Source: JAHCHG01 sp038251885 (GTDB lineage Bacteria > Acidobacteriota > Blastocatellia > Pyrinomonadales > Pyrinomonadaceae). From it: 53,071 nucleotides of DNA. The translations under genes were made by a program, and so were the position numbers. The notes under the pieces are model-generated. The model did not search any database. It worked only from the letters and a program-made list of their open reading frames with translations, and had not been told where the DNA came from. Location: the NCBI GenBank assembly GCA_038251885.1, contig JBBSAX010000006.1, positions 1 through 53,071 of the forward strand, in the 5' to 3' direction. How positions within the stretch are numbered: position 1 is the first letter of the stretch; every line of letters starts with the position of its first letter. Below are positions 22,961 through 31,920 of this stretch, piece after piece.

Positions 22961-25810
22961 ATGCGAAAAGGAATTTTGTTGTTCGTAATATTCGTAGTTT
23001 CAACCGTTTGCGCCGTCGCGCAGGATTTTTCCGTTACACAAGGCACGCTCAATGCTTTCGGCGAAAAAGGCGATCTAGGCGCGTGTCCACTGAAACATAC
23101 GGAAGTAAAAGCCGAAATTTCCGGCTTTTTGTCGCGTGTGCGCGTTCGGCAGGAATTTGAAAACAATTTCAGCCAGCCGATTGAAGCGGTTTATACGTTT
23201 CCACTTTCGCAAAACGGCGCGGTTGATGATATGACGATGACCGTCGGTTCGCGTGTGATAAAAGGCAAAATTTTGAAGCGCGAAGAAGCGCGGCAAGTTT
23301 ATGAAGCGGCAAAATCGAACGGACAAACCGCCGCTTTGCTCGATCAGCAAAGACCGAATATTTTCACACAAGCGGTCGCCAATATTCTGCCGAATGAAAA
23401 AATCGTCATCGAAATCAGCTACGTCGAAACTTTGAAATATGAAGACGGAAGCTACGAATTTGTTTTTCCGATGACGGTTGCGCCGCGTTATAATCCGGCT
23501 TCGATGACGGAAGAAAACGCCGCGAAAATTTCGCCGCCGATTGCCGCAAGACGAGCCGGACACGATATTTCCGTCGAAGTAAGTTTGGACGCGGGAGTTC
23601 CGGTTGAATCAATAAACGCGAAATCTCACGAAGTTCAAACGACAAATCTGAGCGCAAACAGCGCGAATATCAAACTCAAAGACGAAACGACAATTCCGAA
23701 TAAAGATTTCGTTTTGCGTTACGACGTTACGGGAAAACGCATCGAAGACGCGATTTTGACGCATCGTGATGAACGCGGCGGATTCTTTACACTTGTTTTG
23801 TCACCGCCCGATAAATTTAAAATCGAAGACGTTGCGCCGAAAGAGATCGTTTTTGTTTTGGACACGAGCGGTTCGATGTCGGGTTTTCCGATTGAAAAAG
23901 CGAAGGAAGCGATGAATTTATCGCTCAAAGGACTTTATCCGAATGACACTTTTAATTTGATAACCTTTGCCGGTGATACGCACGTTTTGTTTGAAAAACC
24001 CGTTCCGGCGACTGCCGCAAATTTAGCGAAAGCGCAGGAATTTTTGAATTCAAGACAAGGCAACGGCGGAACGGAAATGATGAAAGCGATCAAAGCCGCA
24101 CTTGAGCCGAGCGGTTCGCGGGAACATATTCGCATCGTTTGTTTTATGACCGACGGTTATATCGGCAATGAAGCAGAAATTTTGAGCGAAATTCAAAAAC
24201 ATCCCGAAGCGAGAGTTTTTTCGTTCGGTATCGGAAATTCCGTCAATCGTTTTCTGCTTGATAAAATGGCGGAAGAAGGCAACGGCGAATCGGAAATCGT
24301 GTTATTACAAGATGAAAGCGAAAAAGCCGCAAAGAAGTTTTACGAGCGCGTCCGAACTCCGCTTCTGACAGACATTTCGATTGATTGGAACGGTTTGCCC
24401 GTCGCTGATGTTTATCCCCAAAAGATTGCCGATTTATTTTCGGCAAAACCCGTGATTTTGAACGGACGTTACACAAAAGGCGCAAGCGGAACAATTAAAT
24501 TAAAAGGCAAAGTCGGCGGACAAATTTATGAACGCGAAATAAATGTAAATCTGCCCGAAAGCGAAAATAGGCACGACGTTTTAGCAACGCTCTGGGCGCG
24601 AAAACGGATTGACGAATTGACTTCAAAAGGCTACGCGGACGAAAAAGCAAAAGCGGAAAGTCAAAATGCAATTACAAATATCGGTCTGGAATTTAGGCTT
24701 TTGACCGCATTTACATCATTTGTCGCAGTCGAAGAAAGAGTCGTCAATCGCGGCGGTCAGCCGATAAAAATTGAAGTTCCGGTTGAATTGGCTGATGGAA
24801 TGAGTCGTGAACAAGATCAACCGTTAAGACAATTAGAAATTCTGAACAACTTACAACGTCCGCCACAAGTAAGATATTCCAATGGTTTAGGACAAGGTTC
24901 TGGAACAGGCGGTGGGCAAGGAAGTGGACGCGGAACAGGACAAGGTTCTGGAATTGGGAACGGAAGTAGTTCGGGTTCTAGCAATGCTTCGAATCAGAAT
25001 GTTGTAGTTTTTGACAAACTACCAAAAGGAACAACTTTTTCAAGTTTGCTTAAACTTTCACCGGGAATACAACCTCAACCATTAAGTGGAGGATTTCAAA
25101 TTGATGGTTCATCGGGAAGCGAAAATACATTTGTCGTTGACGGACAGGAAGTGACAAATTTCCGCACGGGAATTTTGAACAAAAATAATAAAGTTGCCGA
25201 TGACGATATTACGAGCAGCGTTGCGAAATTGCCGAAGCCGGAGATTCCGCAGAATTTGAAATGGACGAAAAAAGACGGACTTGTTAATGTCGAATTTGCG
25301 GTTAATGAAAAAGGTGATGTTTTAACAGCAAAAGCAGTTAGCGGACTTGCCGCGCTGAAAAAGCCTTCGGAAACCGCCGCTCTCGAATCGAAGTTTTCGC
25401 CGCCGACTTTTGAAGGTGAGGCTCTGAGAATGTCCGGCGTGATCGTCTATAATTTTGTTGATTCAAAAACGGTTGAAATCTCGCTTGATAAAATGCGCGT
25501 CGAACTCTCGCCGGAGATCAAGCGGAAACTTCTGCTCAAACAAAAACTGCATTTCTGGCTTTATGATGTCGTCGAACGACTTAGTAAAAATGATGAAAAA
25601 CCCACAACAAATGAAGTGAATTTTGTCTTTAAGGGAAAAGCCGAAATTCAAGTAATTCTAACGGAAAACACGCCGGAAATTATTGCTAATTTGAAAAAAG
25701 TCGGTTTGGAAATTGAACAGGCAGATGATGTAAGAATCATCGGCAGAATAGCCATTGAAAAACTTGCCGAACTAGGACAGATCGAGCAAGTTAGGTATGT
25801 TTCACCTTAA
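22961..25810 (+). CDS. Secreted VIT-vWA protein with TonB-plug-like and TonB-C-like segments
   Basis: The 949-residue product has a signal peptide (1-20), a VIT domain (about 25-150), and a vWA domain starting VFVLDTSGSMSGFP (about 300), which keeps the MIDAS Asp-x-Ser-x-Ser. A Gly/Ser-rich linker (about 640-675) leads to a segment like a TonB-dependent receptor plug (about 680-740; LLKLSPGIQ, then NTFVVDGQEVTNF). A TonB C-terminal-like domain follows (about 760-835; VNVEFAVNEKGDV to VIVYNF). The last 115 residues are unassigned. VIT-vWA proteins are secreted or envelope adhesion-type proteins. The linker and plug segment uses AGA/GGA codons more than the flanks. Confidence 0.85.
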   Translation: MRKGILLFVIFVVSTVCAVAQDFSVTQGTLNAFGEKGDLGACPLKHTEVKAEISGFLSRVRVRQEFENNFSQPIEAVYTFPLSQNGAVDDMTMTVGSRVIKGKILKREEARQVYEAAKSNGQTAALLDQQRPNIFTQAVANILPNEKIVIEISYVETLKYEDGSYEFVFPMTVAPRYNPASMTEENAAKISPPIAARRAGHDISVEVSLDAGVPVESINAKSHEVQTTNLSANSANIKLKDETTIPNKDFVLRYDVTGKRIEDAILTHRDERGGFFTLVLSPPDKFKIEDVAPKEIVFVLDTSGSMSGFPIEKAKEAMNLSLKGLYPNDTFNLITFAGDTHVLFEKPVPATAANLAKAQEFLNSRQGNGGTEMMKAIKAALEPSGSREHIRIVCFMTDGYIGNEAEILSEIQKHPEARVFSFGIGNSVNRFLLDKMAEEGNGESEIVLLQDESEKAAKKFYERVRTPLLTDISIDWNGLPVADVYPQKIADLFSAKPVILNGRYTKGASGTIKLKGKVGGQIYEREINVNLPESENRHDVLATLWARKRIDELTSKGYADEKAKAESQNAITNIGLEFRLLTAFTSFVAVEERVVNRGGQPIKIEVPVELADGMSREQDQPLRQLEILNNLQRPPQVRYSNGLGQGSGTGGGQGSGRGTGQGSGIGNGSSSGSSNASNQNVVVFDKLPKGTTFSSLLKLSPGIQPQPLSGGFQIDGSSGSENTFVVDGQEVTNFRTGILNKNNKVADDDITSSVAKLPKPEIPQNLKWTKKDGLVNVEFAVNEKGDVLTAKAVSGLAALKKPSETAALESKFSPPTFEGEALRMSGVIVYNFVDSKTVEISLDKMRVELSPEIKRKLLLKQKLHFWLYDVVERLSKNDEKPTTNEVNFVFKGKAEIQVILTENTPEIIANLKKVGLEIEQADDVRIIGRIAIEKLAELGQIEQVRYVSP

Positions 25811-25856
25811 TTTATTAGGAAGTAAGTAGTCGTTCACAATTATATAAAACTAAAAA

Positions 25857-25921
25857 CCTTCGTTTAGCGACGGGCTTGCCCGTAACCGTTGATTACGGGC
25901 AAGCCCGTCGCTAAACGAAGG
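25857..25921. repeat. Perfect 29-bp inverted repeat (CGACGGGCTTGCCCGTAA type)
   Basis: Arms 25857-25885 and 25893-25921 are exact inverse complements with a 7-base loop (CCGTTGA). Each arm also holds the smaller palindrome CGGGCTTGCCCG. There is no T run, so it is not a typical intrinsic terminator, though it lies at the convergent gap between the VIT and mscL genes. Confidence 0.9.
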
Positions 25922-25946
25922 TCTGATATATTTCTGCACTATTACT

Positions 25947-25990
25947 TAGTCAGTAGAAAGTAAATGAAAAACACTACTTTCTACTGACTA
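25947..25990. repeat. Perfect 16-bp inverted repeat (TAGTCAGTAGAAAGTA type)
   Basis: Arms 25947-25962 and 25975-25990 are exact inverse complements across 12 bases. A further ACTGACTAC copy at about 25997-26005 reaches the mscL stop codon. Confidence 0.8.
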
Positions 25991-26001
25991 CTATTTACTG
26001 A

Positions 26002-26427
26002 CTACTTTTTGTCTTTCAAAATATCTCGGATTTCTGCCAAAAGAGTTTCTTCCGCAGTTGGTCCGGCAGCCGGAGCTTCTAAGCCTTTGAACATTTTCAA
26101 AGCCCAACGTGCGATTAAAAATACGACGAACGCGACGATAAAAAATTGGATAAGATCGGTAATAAGTTGCCCGTACATAATCAGCGGTGCGCCGCCTTTA
26201 AGAGCTTCATCAATTACTTTTGGGTCCGTTAGACCGTTATATTTTCCGCTCAAATCGTAAAACATCGTCTTAAAATCAACGCCGCTCAACAGATAACCGA
26301 TTGGCGGCATAATAATTCCGTCAACCAATGTAGTGACGATTTTGCCGAAAGCCACACCGATAATTACACCGATAGCCAGATCAAGCACATTTCCTTTGGC
26401 AATAAATTCCTTAAAATCATTTAACAT
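26002..26427 (-). CDS. mscL: Large-conductance mechanosensitive channel
   Basis: The 141-residue inner-membrane channel opens under membrane tension to release solutes during hypo-osmotic shock. The N-terminal helix and TM1 read FKEFIAKGNVLDLAIGVIIG, with the gating-pore glycine pattern. TM2 is QLITDLIQFFIVAFVVFLIA, and the C-terminal helix ends ETLLAEIRDILKDK. All parts are in place and the length is normal. It is a single-gene unit; its 3' end meets a palindromic spacer. Confidence 0.96.
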   Translation of the reverse strand: MLNDFKEFIAKGNVLDLAIGVIIGVAFGKIVTTLVDGIIMPPIGYLLSGVDFKTMFYDLSGKYNGLTDPKVIDEALKGGAPLIMYGQLITDLIQFFIVAFVVFLIARWALKMFKGLEAPAAGPTAEETLLAEIRDILKDKK

Positions 26428-26504
26428 AAATAATGTTCTCCCTAAGTTTTGAAAGTTGATAAAGCCGAAACATGTGAAAAACTTATACTTATTTCATTGA
26501 TACG

Positions 26505-28073
26505 TCAAGACTTTGCCGAAACTTTGAATCTAGAGTTTTCCTGTTCGGTTATAAGTTTGCAGTCAAAGGCAACCTCGAACATATCTTTTTTCTTTTCAAT
26601 CGCTTGATATTCGATACGGCAATTTTCGTCGCTGATTAATTTTAACTGAAGATTTTTGTCTTTCAAATTAAATTCGATATCTTTGACGTGGCTTTCATAA
26701 CCGCGATCGAGTGCGTCGGCAAGCCGCAAAATCGCGCCGAGTCTGAAAACCATTTCGCCGTCGCTGTCGCTTAGAGCGATAAAATCAAGATGTTTGTCCT
26801 TCGGCAGAGAGCCGCGATGATAACGTGCGATATTGGCAATAATCAGTTTTTCGTGTTCGGTGAAACCCGTAATTTCAGAATGTTTTATTAAATAGAGCGA
26901 ATGTTTGTGATGAGATTCGTGCGAGATGTGATAGCCGACATCGTGCAGGAGCGCAGCGGCGGCAAGCAAAGTTCGTCCCGCACGTTTCAAAGTGTAAATC
27001 GGCGCGAGCGCATCGAAGATTTTTTCCGCTAAATTCGCGACCTGTAAAGCGTGATTTTCTTCGTAGCCGTAGCGTCTGCCGATTGCGAAAATGTCGCGCA
27101 ACTTTATATCTTGAACGTCCGGCACGGGCGGCAGAGATTCGGCTTCGATCTCGCGCAGATAATCAATAATTACGCCTTCGCGCAAGGCGTAAGCGCACGG
27201 TTGAAGTTTTTTAATGTTTAATGCCCGCATCACGCTTTCGAGAATTTGTCCGCCGGCGACGATGACTTCGGCTCTCTGCGGACTGATCGTTCCGAGTTGA
27301 GAGCGTTTTTCGAGCGGGATTTTCGACATTAATTTATTTAATGCGCTCAGACGATTAATGTTAATTTCCAGATTTTCCGAAGGATTTTCGTAAGATTGAA
27401 AATTCAACAGCCCGCCGAGATTCAAAATCGTACCGGAAGTTCCGGTCGAAACCTGCCACGATTCATTTCCGATTTTTCTAAGCGGTCGCTCTAATGCAAA
27501 TTCGATTTCGCGATGAAGTTTTTTCAGTTCCTTTTTCGCGGGCGGATCGCTGAACAAAAAATTTTCCGTCAAACCGACTGCGCCGAGTTTTAGCGAAAAA
27601 AGTTTGTGCGGTTCACCGTCTTTCATTAGCGAAAGCTCGGTCGAACCGCCGCCGATGTCTATATTTAGAAGCGAACCGGATTTTTCAAATCCTAAATATT
27701 GCGCGACCGCCACGCCGATCAGCCGCGCTTCTTCGATCGAGGATAAAACTTCGACCGTAACTCCCGTGCGCTTTTGGATTTCGCTGACAAATTCCGCCGA
27801 ATTTTTCGCTTCTCTGACCGAAGCCGTCGCAACCGCAATGATCGCATTAACTTCGCGGCTTTCGGCAATCGAGCGAAATTTATTGATCGCATCAGCCGAA
27901 AGCTGGATGGCTTCTTCCGATAAAAAATGCGTCTTTAAGGTTTCGTGTCCCAATCGAACGCGTTCGCGTTCCTGCAAAAGCACAGTGAACGAATCGCTCG
28001 CGGCGGCTTCGACAATAACGAGTTTTAGCGAGTTTGAACCAATATCTATGGCAGCGAGTTTTTGTGTTTTCAT
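26505..28073 (-). CDS. Ppx/GppA exopolyphosphatase-type phosphatase with HD domain
   Basis: The 522-residue protein has an actin-like Ppx/GppA phosphatase (about 1-310; AAIDIGSNSLKLVIVEA and NIDIGGGSTELSLM are the phosphate-binding motifs). A C-terminal HD-type domain follows (about 325-510; AAAALLHDVGYHISHESHH). It hydrolyses inorganic polyphosphate and/or pppGpp; the sequence does not decide between the two. The nearby SixA-like phosphatase and PhoB/PhoR pair suggest a phosphate-related neighbourhood, which is inference. Confidence 0.92.
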   Translation of the reverse strand: MKTQKLAAIDIGSNSLKLVIVEAAASDSFTVLLQERERVRLGHETLKTHFLSEEAIQLSADAINKFRSIAESREVNAIIAVATASVREAKNSAEFVSEIQKRTGVTVEVLSSIEEARLIGVAVAQYLGFEKSGSLLNIDIGGGSTELSLMKDGEPHKLFSLKLGAVGLTENFLFSDPPAKKELKKLHREIEFALERPLRKIGNESWQVSTGTSGTILNLGGLLNFQSYENPSENLEININRLSALNKLMSKIPLEKRSQLGTISPQRAEVIVAGGQILESVMRALNIKKLQPCAYALREGVIIDYLREIEAESLPPVPDVQDIKLRDIFAIGRRYGYEENHALQVANLAEKIFDALAPIYTLKRAGRTLLAAAALLHDVGYHISHESHHKHSLYLIKHSEITGFTEHEKLIIANIARYHRGSLPKDKHLDFIALSDSDGEMVFRLGAILRLADALDRGYESHVKDIEFNLKDKNLQLKLISDENCRIEYQAIEKKKDMFEVAFDCKLITEQENSRFKVSAKS

Positions 28074-28127
28074 CTTTTAAGAGATAATAAAACAAAATGC
28101 ATTGAAATATCTAATTAAGAGTCTTTT

Positions 28128-28589
28128 ATGAAAGTTAAAAAATTGATGAAAACAAATGTCGGCTATTGTAATTTTGCCGATGATTTAACAAAAGCCGCTG
28201 AAATTATGCGCTCGAAAGATTGTGGCGCAGTTCCGATTGTTGATGACGAAAAAAAATTGGTCGGAATAATCACCGACCGCGATATTTGTCTGGCTGTCGC
28301 CGAATTCGATAAAAAACCTTCGGAAATTAAAATTAGTGAAGTAGTTAAAGGTATAATTTTCACTTGCTCGGCGGATGATGACTTGAAAACTGTTTTGAAA
28401 AAAATGAAAAGAGTAAAAGTCAAAAGATTGCCGGTCGTTGATAAAAACAAGAAAATCGTCGGTATTCTATCAATTACGGATTTTTTGAATTCGTCGAAAA
28501 AAGATAAATCTATCAGAAAAAAAATTTATTCGACTCTGAAAGCCATCGGAAAACCGAAGCCGATTGTTTTACGGGAAATTGTCGAATAG
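28128..28589 (+). CDS. Two-CBS-domain protein
   Basis: The 153-residue cytoplasmic protein consists of a pair of CBS domains (about 1-60 and 72-130), with AAEIMRSKDCGAVPIVD, LVGIITDRDICLAV and KRLPVVDKNKKIVGILSITD. CBS pairs bind adenosine nucleotides and act as energy or ligand sensors. No catalytic domain is attached, so its partner is unknown. A basic C-terminal tail follows. It is divergent from the Ppx/GppA gene. Confidence 0.9.
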   Translation: MKVKKLMKTNVGYCNFADDLTKAAEIMRSKDCGAVPIVDDEKKLVGIITDRDICLAVAEFDKKPSEIKISEVVKGIIFTCSADDDLKTVLKKMKRVKVKRLPVVDKNKKIVGILSITDFLNSSKKDKSIRKKIYSTLKAIGKPKPIVLREIVE

Positions 28590-28617
28590 GTCTTTATTCT
28601 TTAATGAGTTAAAGCGT

Positions 28618-28724
28618 CGGAACGCGAACTTCAGTTCGCCAGTCAAAATCTTCAATTTGCATCATCAAATCCAATTAATATTAGCTTTTTGGATTTTGTA
28701 TGGCGAACTGAAGTTCGCGTTCCG
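28618..28724. repeat. Perfect 24-bp inverted repeat (CGGAACGCGAACTTCAGTTC type)
   Basis: Arms 28618-28641 and 28701-28724 are exact inverse complements about 60 bases apart. Each arm is itself a near-palindrome (GCGAACTTCAGTTCGC). It is the same family as the outer arms at 18220-18324 and fills the gap before the SixA-like gene. Confidence 0.9.
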
Positions 28725-28750
28725 TTTTTACGTTTTTTTAGAAAACTATT

Positions 28751-29239
28751 ATGAAAGCACTTTATTTACTGCGCCACGCCAAATCGAGTTGGGAAAATTC
28801 CGGTTTAGATGATTTTGATCGTCCATTGAACGACAGAGGTTTGAAAACCGCGCCGCTGATGGGCGAAACGATGCGCGAAAGAGATTTTCTGCCCGAAATA
28901 ATTGTTTCATCGCCCGCCAAAAGAGCGCGGCAAACTGCCGAATTAATAAAAGATTCGGCACAAATTGAAGTCGAAATCGTGTTTGATGCCAGAATCTACG
29001 CGGCAAGCACTTCGGAACTTCTTTTAGTTGTTTCCGAATTAAATGACGAAAATGAATGCGCGATGATGGTCGGGCATAATCCGGGATTTGAAAATTTGGT
29101 CAGAGTTTTGTCCGGTAAATTTGAAACGATGCCGACAGCAACCTTAGCCGTTCTCGAACTTGAAATTGAAAAATGGAACGAGATCACTCCCGGTTGTTGC
29201 AATTTAATTGAAGTTTTGCGACCGAAGGAATTAGATTAA
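28751..29239 (+). CDS. SixA-like histidine phosphatase
   Basis: The 162-residue protein belongs to the histidine phosphatase superfamily. The catalytic motif LRHAKSSWENSGLDDFDRPL (residues 7-26) is of SixA type (RHAKSSW), and the second histidine is in MMVGHNPGFENLV (about 105). SixA in E. coli dephosphorylates phosphohistidine on signalling proteins; here the target is unknown. It lies just upstream of the PhoB/PhoR pair. Confidence 0.88.
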   Translation: MKALYLLRHAKSSWENSGLDDFDRPLNDRGLKTAPLMGETMRERDFLPEIIVSSPAKRARQTAELIKDSAQIEVEIVFDARIYAASTSELLLVVSELNDENECAMMVGHNPGFENLVRVLSGKFETMPTATLAVLELEIEKWNEITPGCCNLIEVLRPKELD

Positions 29240-29292
29240 CCAAGTTTTAGAATCTGAAATTTTTGATACAAAATTGTTAGAATTTTTATGAT

Positions 29293-29331
29293 TTAACATT
29301 TATTTAACACTTTGTTAATACGCAATTTAAG
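29293..29331 (+). promoter_or_regulatory. PHO-box-like array of 11-bp direct repeats
   Basis: TTAACA (29293-29298), TTAACA (29304-29309) and TTAATA (29315-29320) are spaced exactly 11 bases start to start, with a weaker TTTAAG at 29326-29331. This hexamer and one-turn spacing match the binding mode of PhoB/PhoP-type regulators. The array ends about 50 bases before the regulator gene, suggesting autoregulation. Confidence 0.65.
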
Positions 29332-29383
29332 AGATCGGCTTAATCTTGGACTTTAAGTCTGAAAAAATTCATTAAATAAAACA

Positions 29384-30070
29384 ATGCTTCAACAAATTTT
29401 AATAATCGAAGACGATGCGGATATTGCCGAAAGTCTGCATTACAATTTTAAGCGCGAAGGTTTTCGCCCCGTAATTGCCGAATCAGGCGAAAAAGGTTTG
29501 CGTCTCGCTCTGGACGAAAAACATCCGCCGACGCTGATAATCTTGGATCTGATGCTTCCGGGAATGAGCGGAATGGAGCTATGCCGGAGAATGCGGCGCG
29601 AGCCTCTGACGGAAAAAACACCGATTATTATGCTCACCGCAAAAGCCGCCGAAACCGACCGAATCGCCGGTTTGGACATCGGCGCGGATGATTATATTGT
29701 CAAACCGTTTTCAGTCAAAGAAGTTGTCGCCCGCGTTCGAGCGGTTTTGCGAAGAGTTGATAAAGACACGGTTCAGGAGTATGAAGATGAGCGTCTGGCG
29801 ATTGATTTTGCCGATATGCGCGTAACTTGTCGCGACGAAAGCGTAAAATTGACGCGCAAGGAATTTGCGCTTTTGACGCATCTTGTCAAAAATCTCGGCA
29901 GAGTCGCCACACGCCAGCAACTGCTCGATAATGTTTGGGGCTACAGCTATTTCGGCGATACGCGGACTTTGGATGTTCACATTCGCCGTCTGCGGCAAAA
30001 ATTAGGCGATTGCGGCGATTGTATCGAAACTGTGGTCGGTGTCGGCTATCGTTTTATTGAATGTAAATGA
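29384..30070 (+). CDS. phoB: PhoB-like OmpR-family response regulator
   Basis: The 228-residue protein has a receiver domain (1-120; IIEDD acidic pocket, phospho-acceptor in LIILDLMLPG, lysine in VKPF) and a winged-helix DNA-binding domain (about 130-228; VKLTRKEFALLTHLV and TLDVHIRRLRQKLG). All receiver residues are intact. It pairs with the kinase gene that overlaps it by 4 bp. The PhoB name rests on the kinase type and the PHO-box-like repeats upstream; a general OmpR-type regulator is the alternative. Confidence 0.88.
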   Translation: MLQQILIIEDDADIAESLHYNFKREGFRPVIAESGEKGLRLALDEKHPPTLIILDLMLPGMSGMELCRRMRREPLTEKTPIIMLTAKAAETDRIAGLDIGADDYIVKPFSVKEVVARVRAVLRRVDKDTVQEYEDERLAIDFADMRVTCRDESVKLTRKEFALLTHLVKNLGRVATRQQLLDNVWGYSYFGDTRTLDVHIRRLRQKLGDCGDCIETVVGVGYRFIECK

Positions 30071-31143
30071 GCTTTTTAGAATCGTGGTTCACGGATAAAG
30101 AAGAAAAAAAGGAACTTTCTCTCCCGATTTTGAGCAAAATTCTCGAAACGATGCGCGAAGGAGTTATCGTCGTCGGCGCAAACACGCGCGTTTTAACCTC
30201 AAACACATCTGCTTATGAAGCTTTCGCACGAAAAAACGGCGCGTTGGAAAACAAGCGTCTGAGCGAAATCATTCGCGATCTGAAGTTGCACGAAGCGTTC
30301 CGTAAAGTTTTGGAAGAAGACATTTCTTCCGACATTACGCTCGAAATTCCGGGCATTGAAAGGCGCAAATACGACGTTCACGTTGCGCCGATTGAAATTG
30401 ATAAAGTAAAATGCGCGGTCGGCGTTTTTTACGACATCACAAAGATCGAACATCTCGAAAAAGTCCGGCAAGAATTTCTTTCAAACATCTCGCACGAACT
30501 CCGCACACCGCTGACTTCAATTATCGCCTTCGTCGAAACTCTCGAAGACGGCGCAATTGACGATAAAGAAAACAACAAGCGTTTTTTGGGCGTTATCCGC
30601 AAAAACGCTGAACGGATGCACCATTTGATTGATGATATTTTGGAACTTTCTTTGATTGAATCAGGCAATGTCAGAATCGAAATAAATAAAATAACACTCG
30701 CACCGCATATTGATGAAGCGTTCACAAATCTTTCAACCAAAGCCGAAGATCGCGGCATCAAATTAATCAACAAAGTTTCGCCCGAAATTCAGGTTTTTGC
30801 CGATGTAATGCGAATGGAACAAATGCTCACGAATCTGATTGACAACGCGATAAAATTTAATCGGCAAGGCGGAAGCGTAACGGTCAGCCACACGCCGAAC
30901 GGAGTCAAAGACACGATTTCCGTAACAGACACCGGCGAAGGAATTTCCGGCGAACATCTGCAAAGAATTTTCGAGCGTTTTTACCGCACCGATCGCGCCC
31001 GCAGCCGCGAGATTGGCGGAACGGGTTTGGGTTTAGCCATCGTCAAACATCTCGCAAGACTTCACGGCGGCGAAGTTTCCGTTAGATCGGACATCGGAAA
31101 AGGAACGACTTTTTCGATTGATCTTCCTAAAAATCTCCAATAA
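30067..31143 (+). CDS. phoR: PhoR-like sensor histidine kinase
   Basis: The 358-residue kinase has a PAS-like sensor region (about 20-130), a HisKA dimerisation domain with the phospho-histidine in LSNISHELRTPLTSII (about 140), and a HATPase domain (about 240-358; N box LIDNAIKF, G1 DTGEGI, G2 GTGLGLAIVKHL). No membrane segment is visible at the N-terminus, so it is probably cytosolic and senses through a partner, unlike E. coli PhoR. It is translationally coupled to the regulator gene (ATGA overlap). Confidence 0.9.
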   Translation: MSFLESWFTDKEEKKELSLPILSKILETMREGVIVVGANTRVLTSNTSAYEAFARKNGALENKRLSEIIRDLKLHEAFRKVLEEDISSDITLEIPGIERRKYDVHVAPIEIDKVKCAVGVFYDITKIEHLEKVRQEFLSNISHELRTPLTSIIAFVETLEDGAIDDKENNKRFLGVIRKNAERMHHLIDDILELSLIESGNVRIEINKITLAPHIDEAFTNLSTKAEDRGIKLINKVSPEIQVFADVMRMEQMLTNLIDNAIKFNRQGGSVTVSHTPNGVKDTISVTDTGEGISGEHLQRIFERFYRTDRARSREIGGTGLGLAIVKHLARLHGGEVSVRSDIGKGTTFSIDLPKNLQ

Positions 31144-31185
31144 ACATCGCGCTTTCAGCTTTTCCTTCGGTTTTCTTTAATAATG

Positions 31186-31194
31186 TGATATAAT
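31186..31194 (+). promoter_or_regulatory. Extended -10 promoter of carD
   Basis: TGATATAAT (31186-31194) is a perfect extended -10 element. The sequence about 17 bases upstream (TTCGGT) is a poor -35 box, which extended -10 promoters tolerate. A leader of about 85 bases follows before the start codon. Confidence 0.6.
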
Positions 31195-31285
31195 AGGAGA
31201 ACCTCATGCTGTTGGCTTTTCACCAAATTCAGTAGGGACTGGATTAGTGCATATTGTTTTTTTAATTTAGAAAAAAGGAGAATTT

Positions 31286-31828
31286 ATGAATATGGAACTT
31301 AGCGTAGGACAGAAAGTTGCTTATCCGAATCAAGGCGTTTGTATGGTTGAGGACATCGAGAATAAAAAAATCGGCGGAAATTCGATGAGTTTTTACGCAC
31401 TTCGAGTTTTGAGCGATAATTCGACGATTTTTGTGCCGACGGCAAATGTCGAAGCCGTAGGACTCAGACCGATCATCAATGAAAAGGAATTTAAAACTTT
31501 GATAATTGATTTGGAAAATGATTTTGAAGATGTTTCCAGCGATTGGAAAGTCCGTTCACGCGAGTTCAATGATAAATTACAATCCGGCGACGTTTTTGAA
31601 GCAGCTGATGTGCTGAAAAAACTCACATTTTTAGGAAATGAAAAGAAACTTTCATTCCGCGAACAGAGTCTTCTTGAAAAAGCAAAATTCCTGATCGTTT
31701 CCGAAGTTACAAATGCGGGATTAGCGAAAGAAGGAAGATTTTCCGACAGGATTGATGAACTTATCGAACACGCTTGCGACAAACACCTTGACACGCAACC
31801 GAGCGTGATGACGGCGACAGGGCATTAA
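31286..31828 (+). CDS. carD: CarD-family transcription regulator
   Basis: The 180-residue protein has a CarD/RID domain (about 1-60; VGQKVAYPNQGVCMVEDI), which binds the RNA polymerase beta subunit, and a helical C-terminal domain (about 75-170) that contacts promoter DNA. CarD stabilises open complexes at housekeeping promoters. The start has a clear Shine-Dalgarno sequence (AAAAGGAG). It has its own promoter and ends in a palindromic spacer, so it is a single-gene unit. Confidence 0.93.
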   Translation: MNMELSVGQKVAYPNQGVCMVEDIENKKIGGNSMSFYALRVLSDNSTIFVPTANVEAVGLRPIINEKEFKTLIIDLENDFEDVSSDWKVRSREFNDKLQSGDVFEAADVLKKLTFLGNEKKLSFREQSLLEKAKFLIVSEVTNAGLAKEGRFSDRIDELIEHACDKHLDTQPSVMTATGH

Positions 31829-31838
31829 AATTTAGTCC

Positions 31839-31920
31839 AAATGAGAAGTGAAAAATGAGAATTGAGAAGATTATGTTTAACTTTTCAATTCTCATTTTTT
31901 ATTTCTCACTTCTCATTTTT
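31839..31920. repeat. Inverted repeat between convergent carD and queF (AATGAGAAGTGAAAAATGAG type)
   Basis: The left arm (31839-31869) and the right arm (31881-31920) are imperfect inverse copies of AATGAGAAGTGAAAAATGAG followed by AATTGAGAAG. The right arm reaches into the last codons of queF. It may work as a two-way terminator. Confidence 0.75.

Noticed and set aside
31206..31235. Nine-codon frame (MLLAFHQIQ) after AGGAG before carD, a possible leader peptide
   Set aside because: The Shine-Dalgarno sequence lies between the -10 box and the predicted transcript start, so it would not be transcribed from that promoter.
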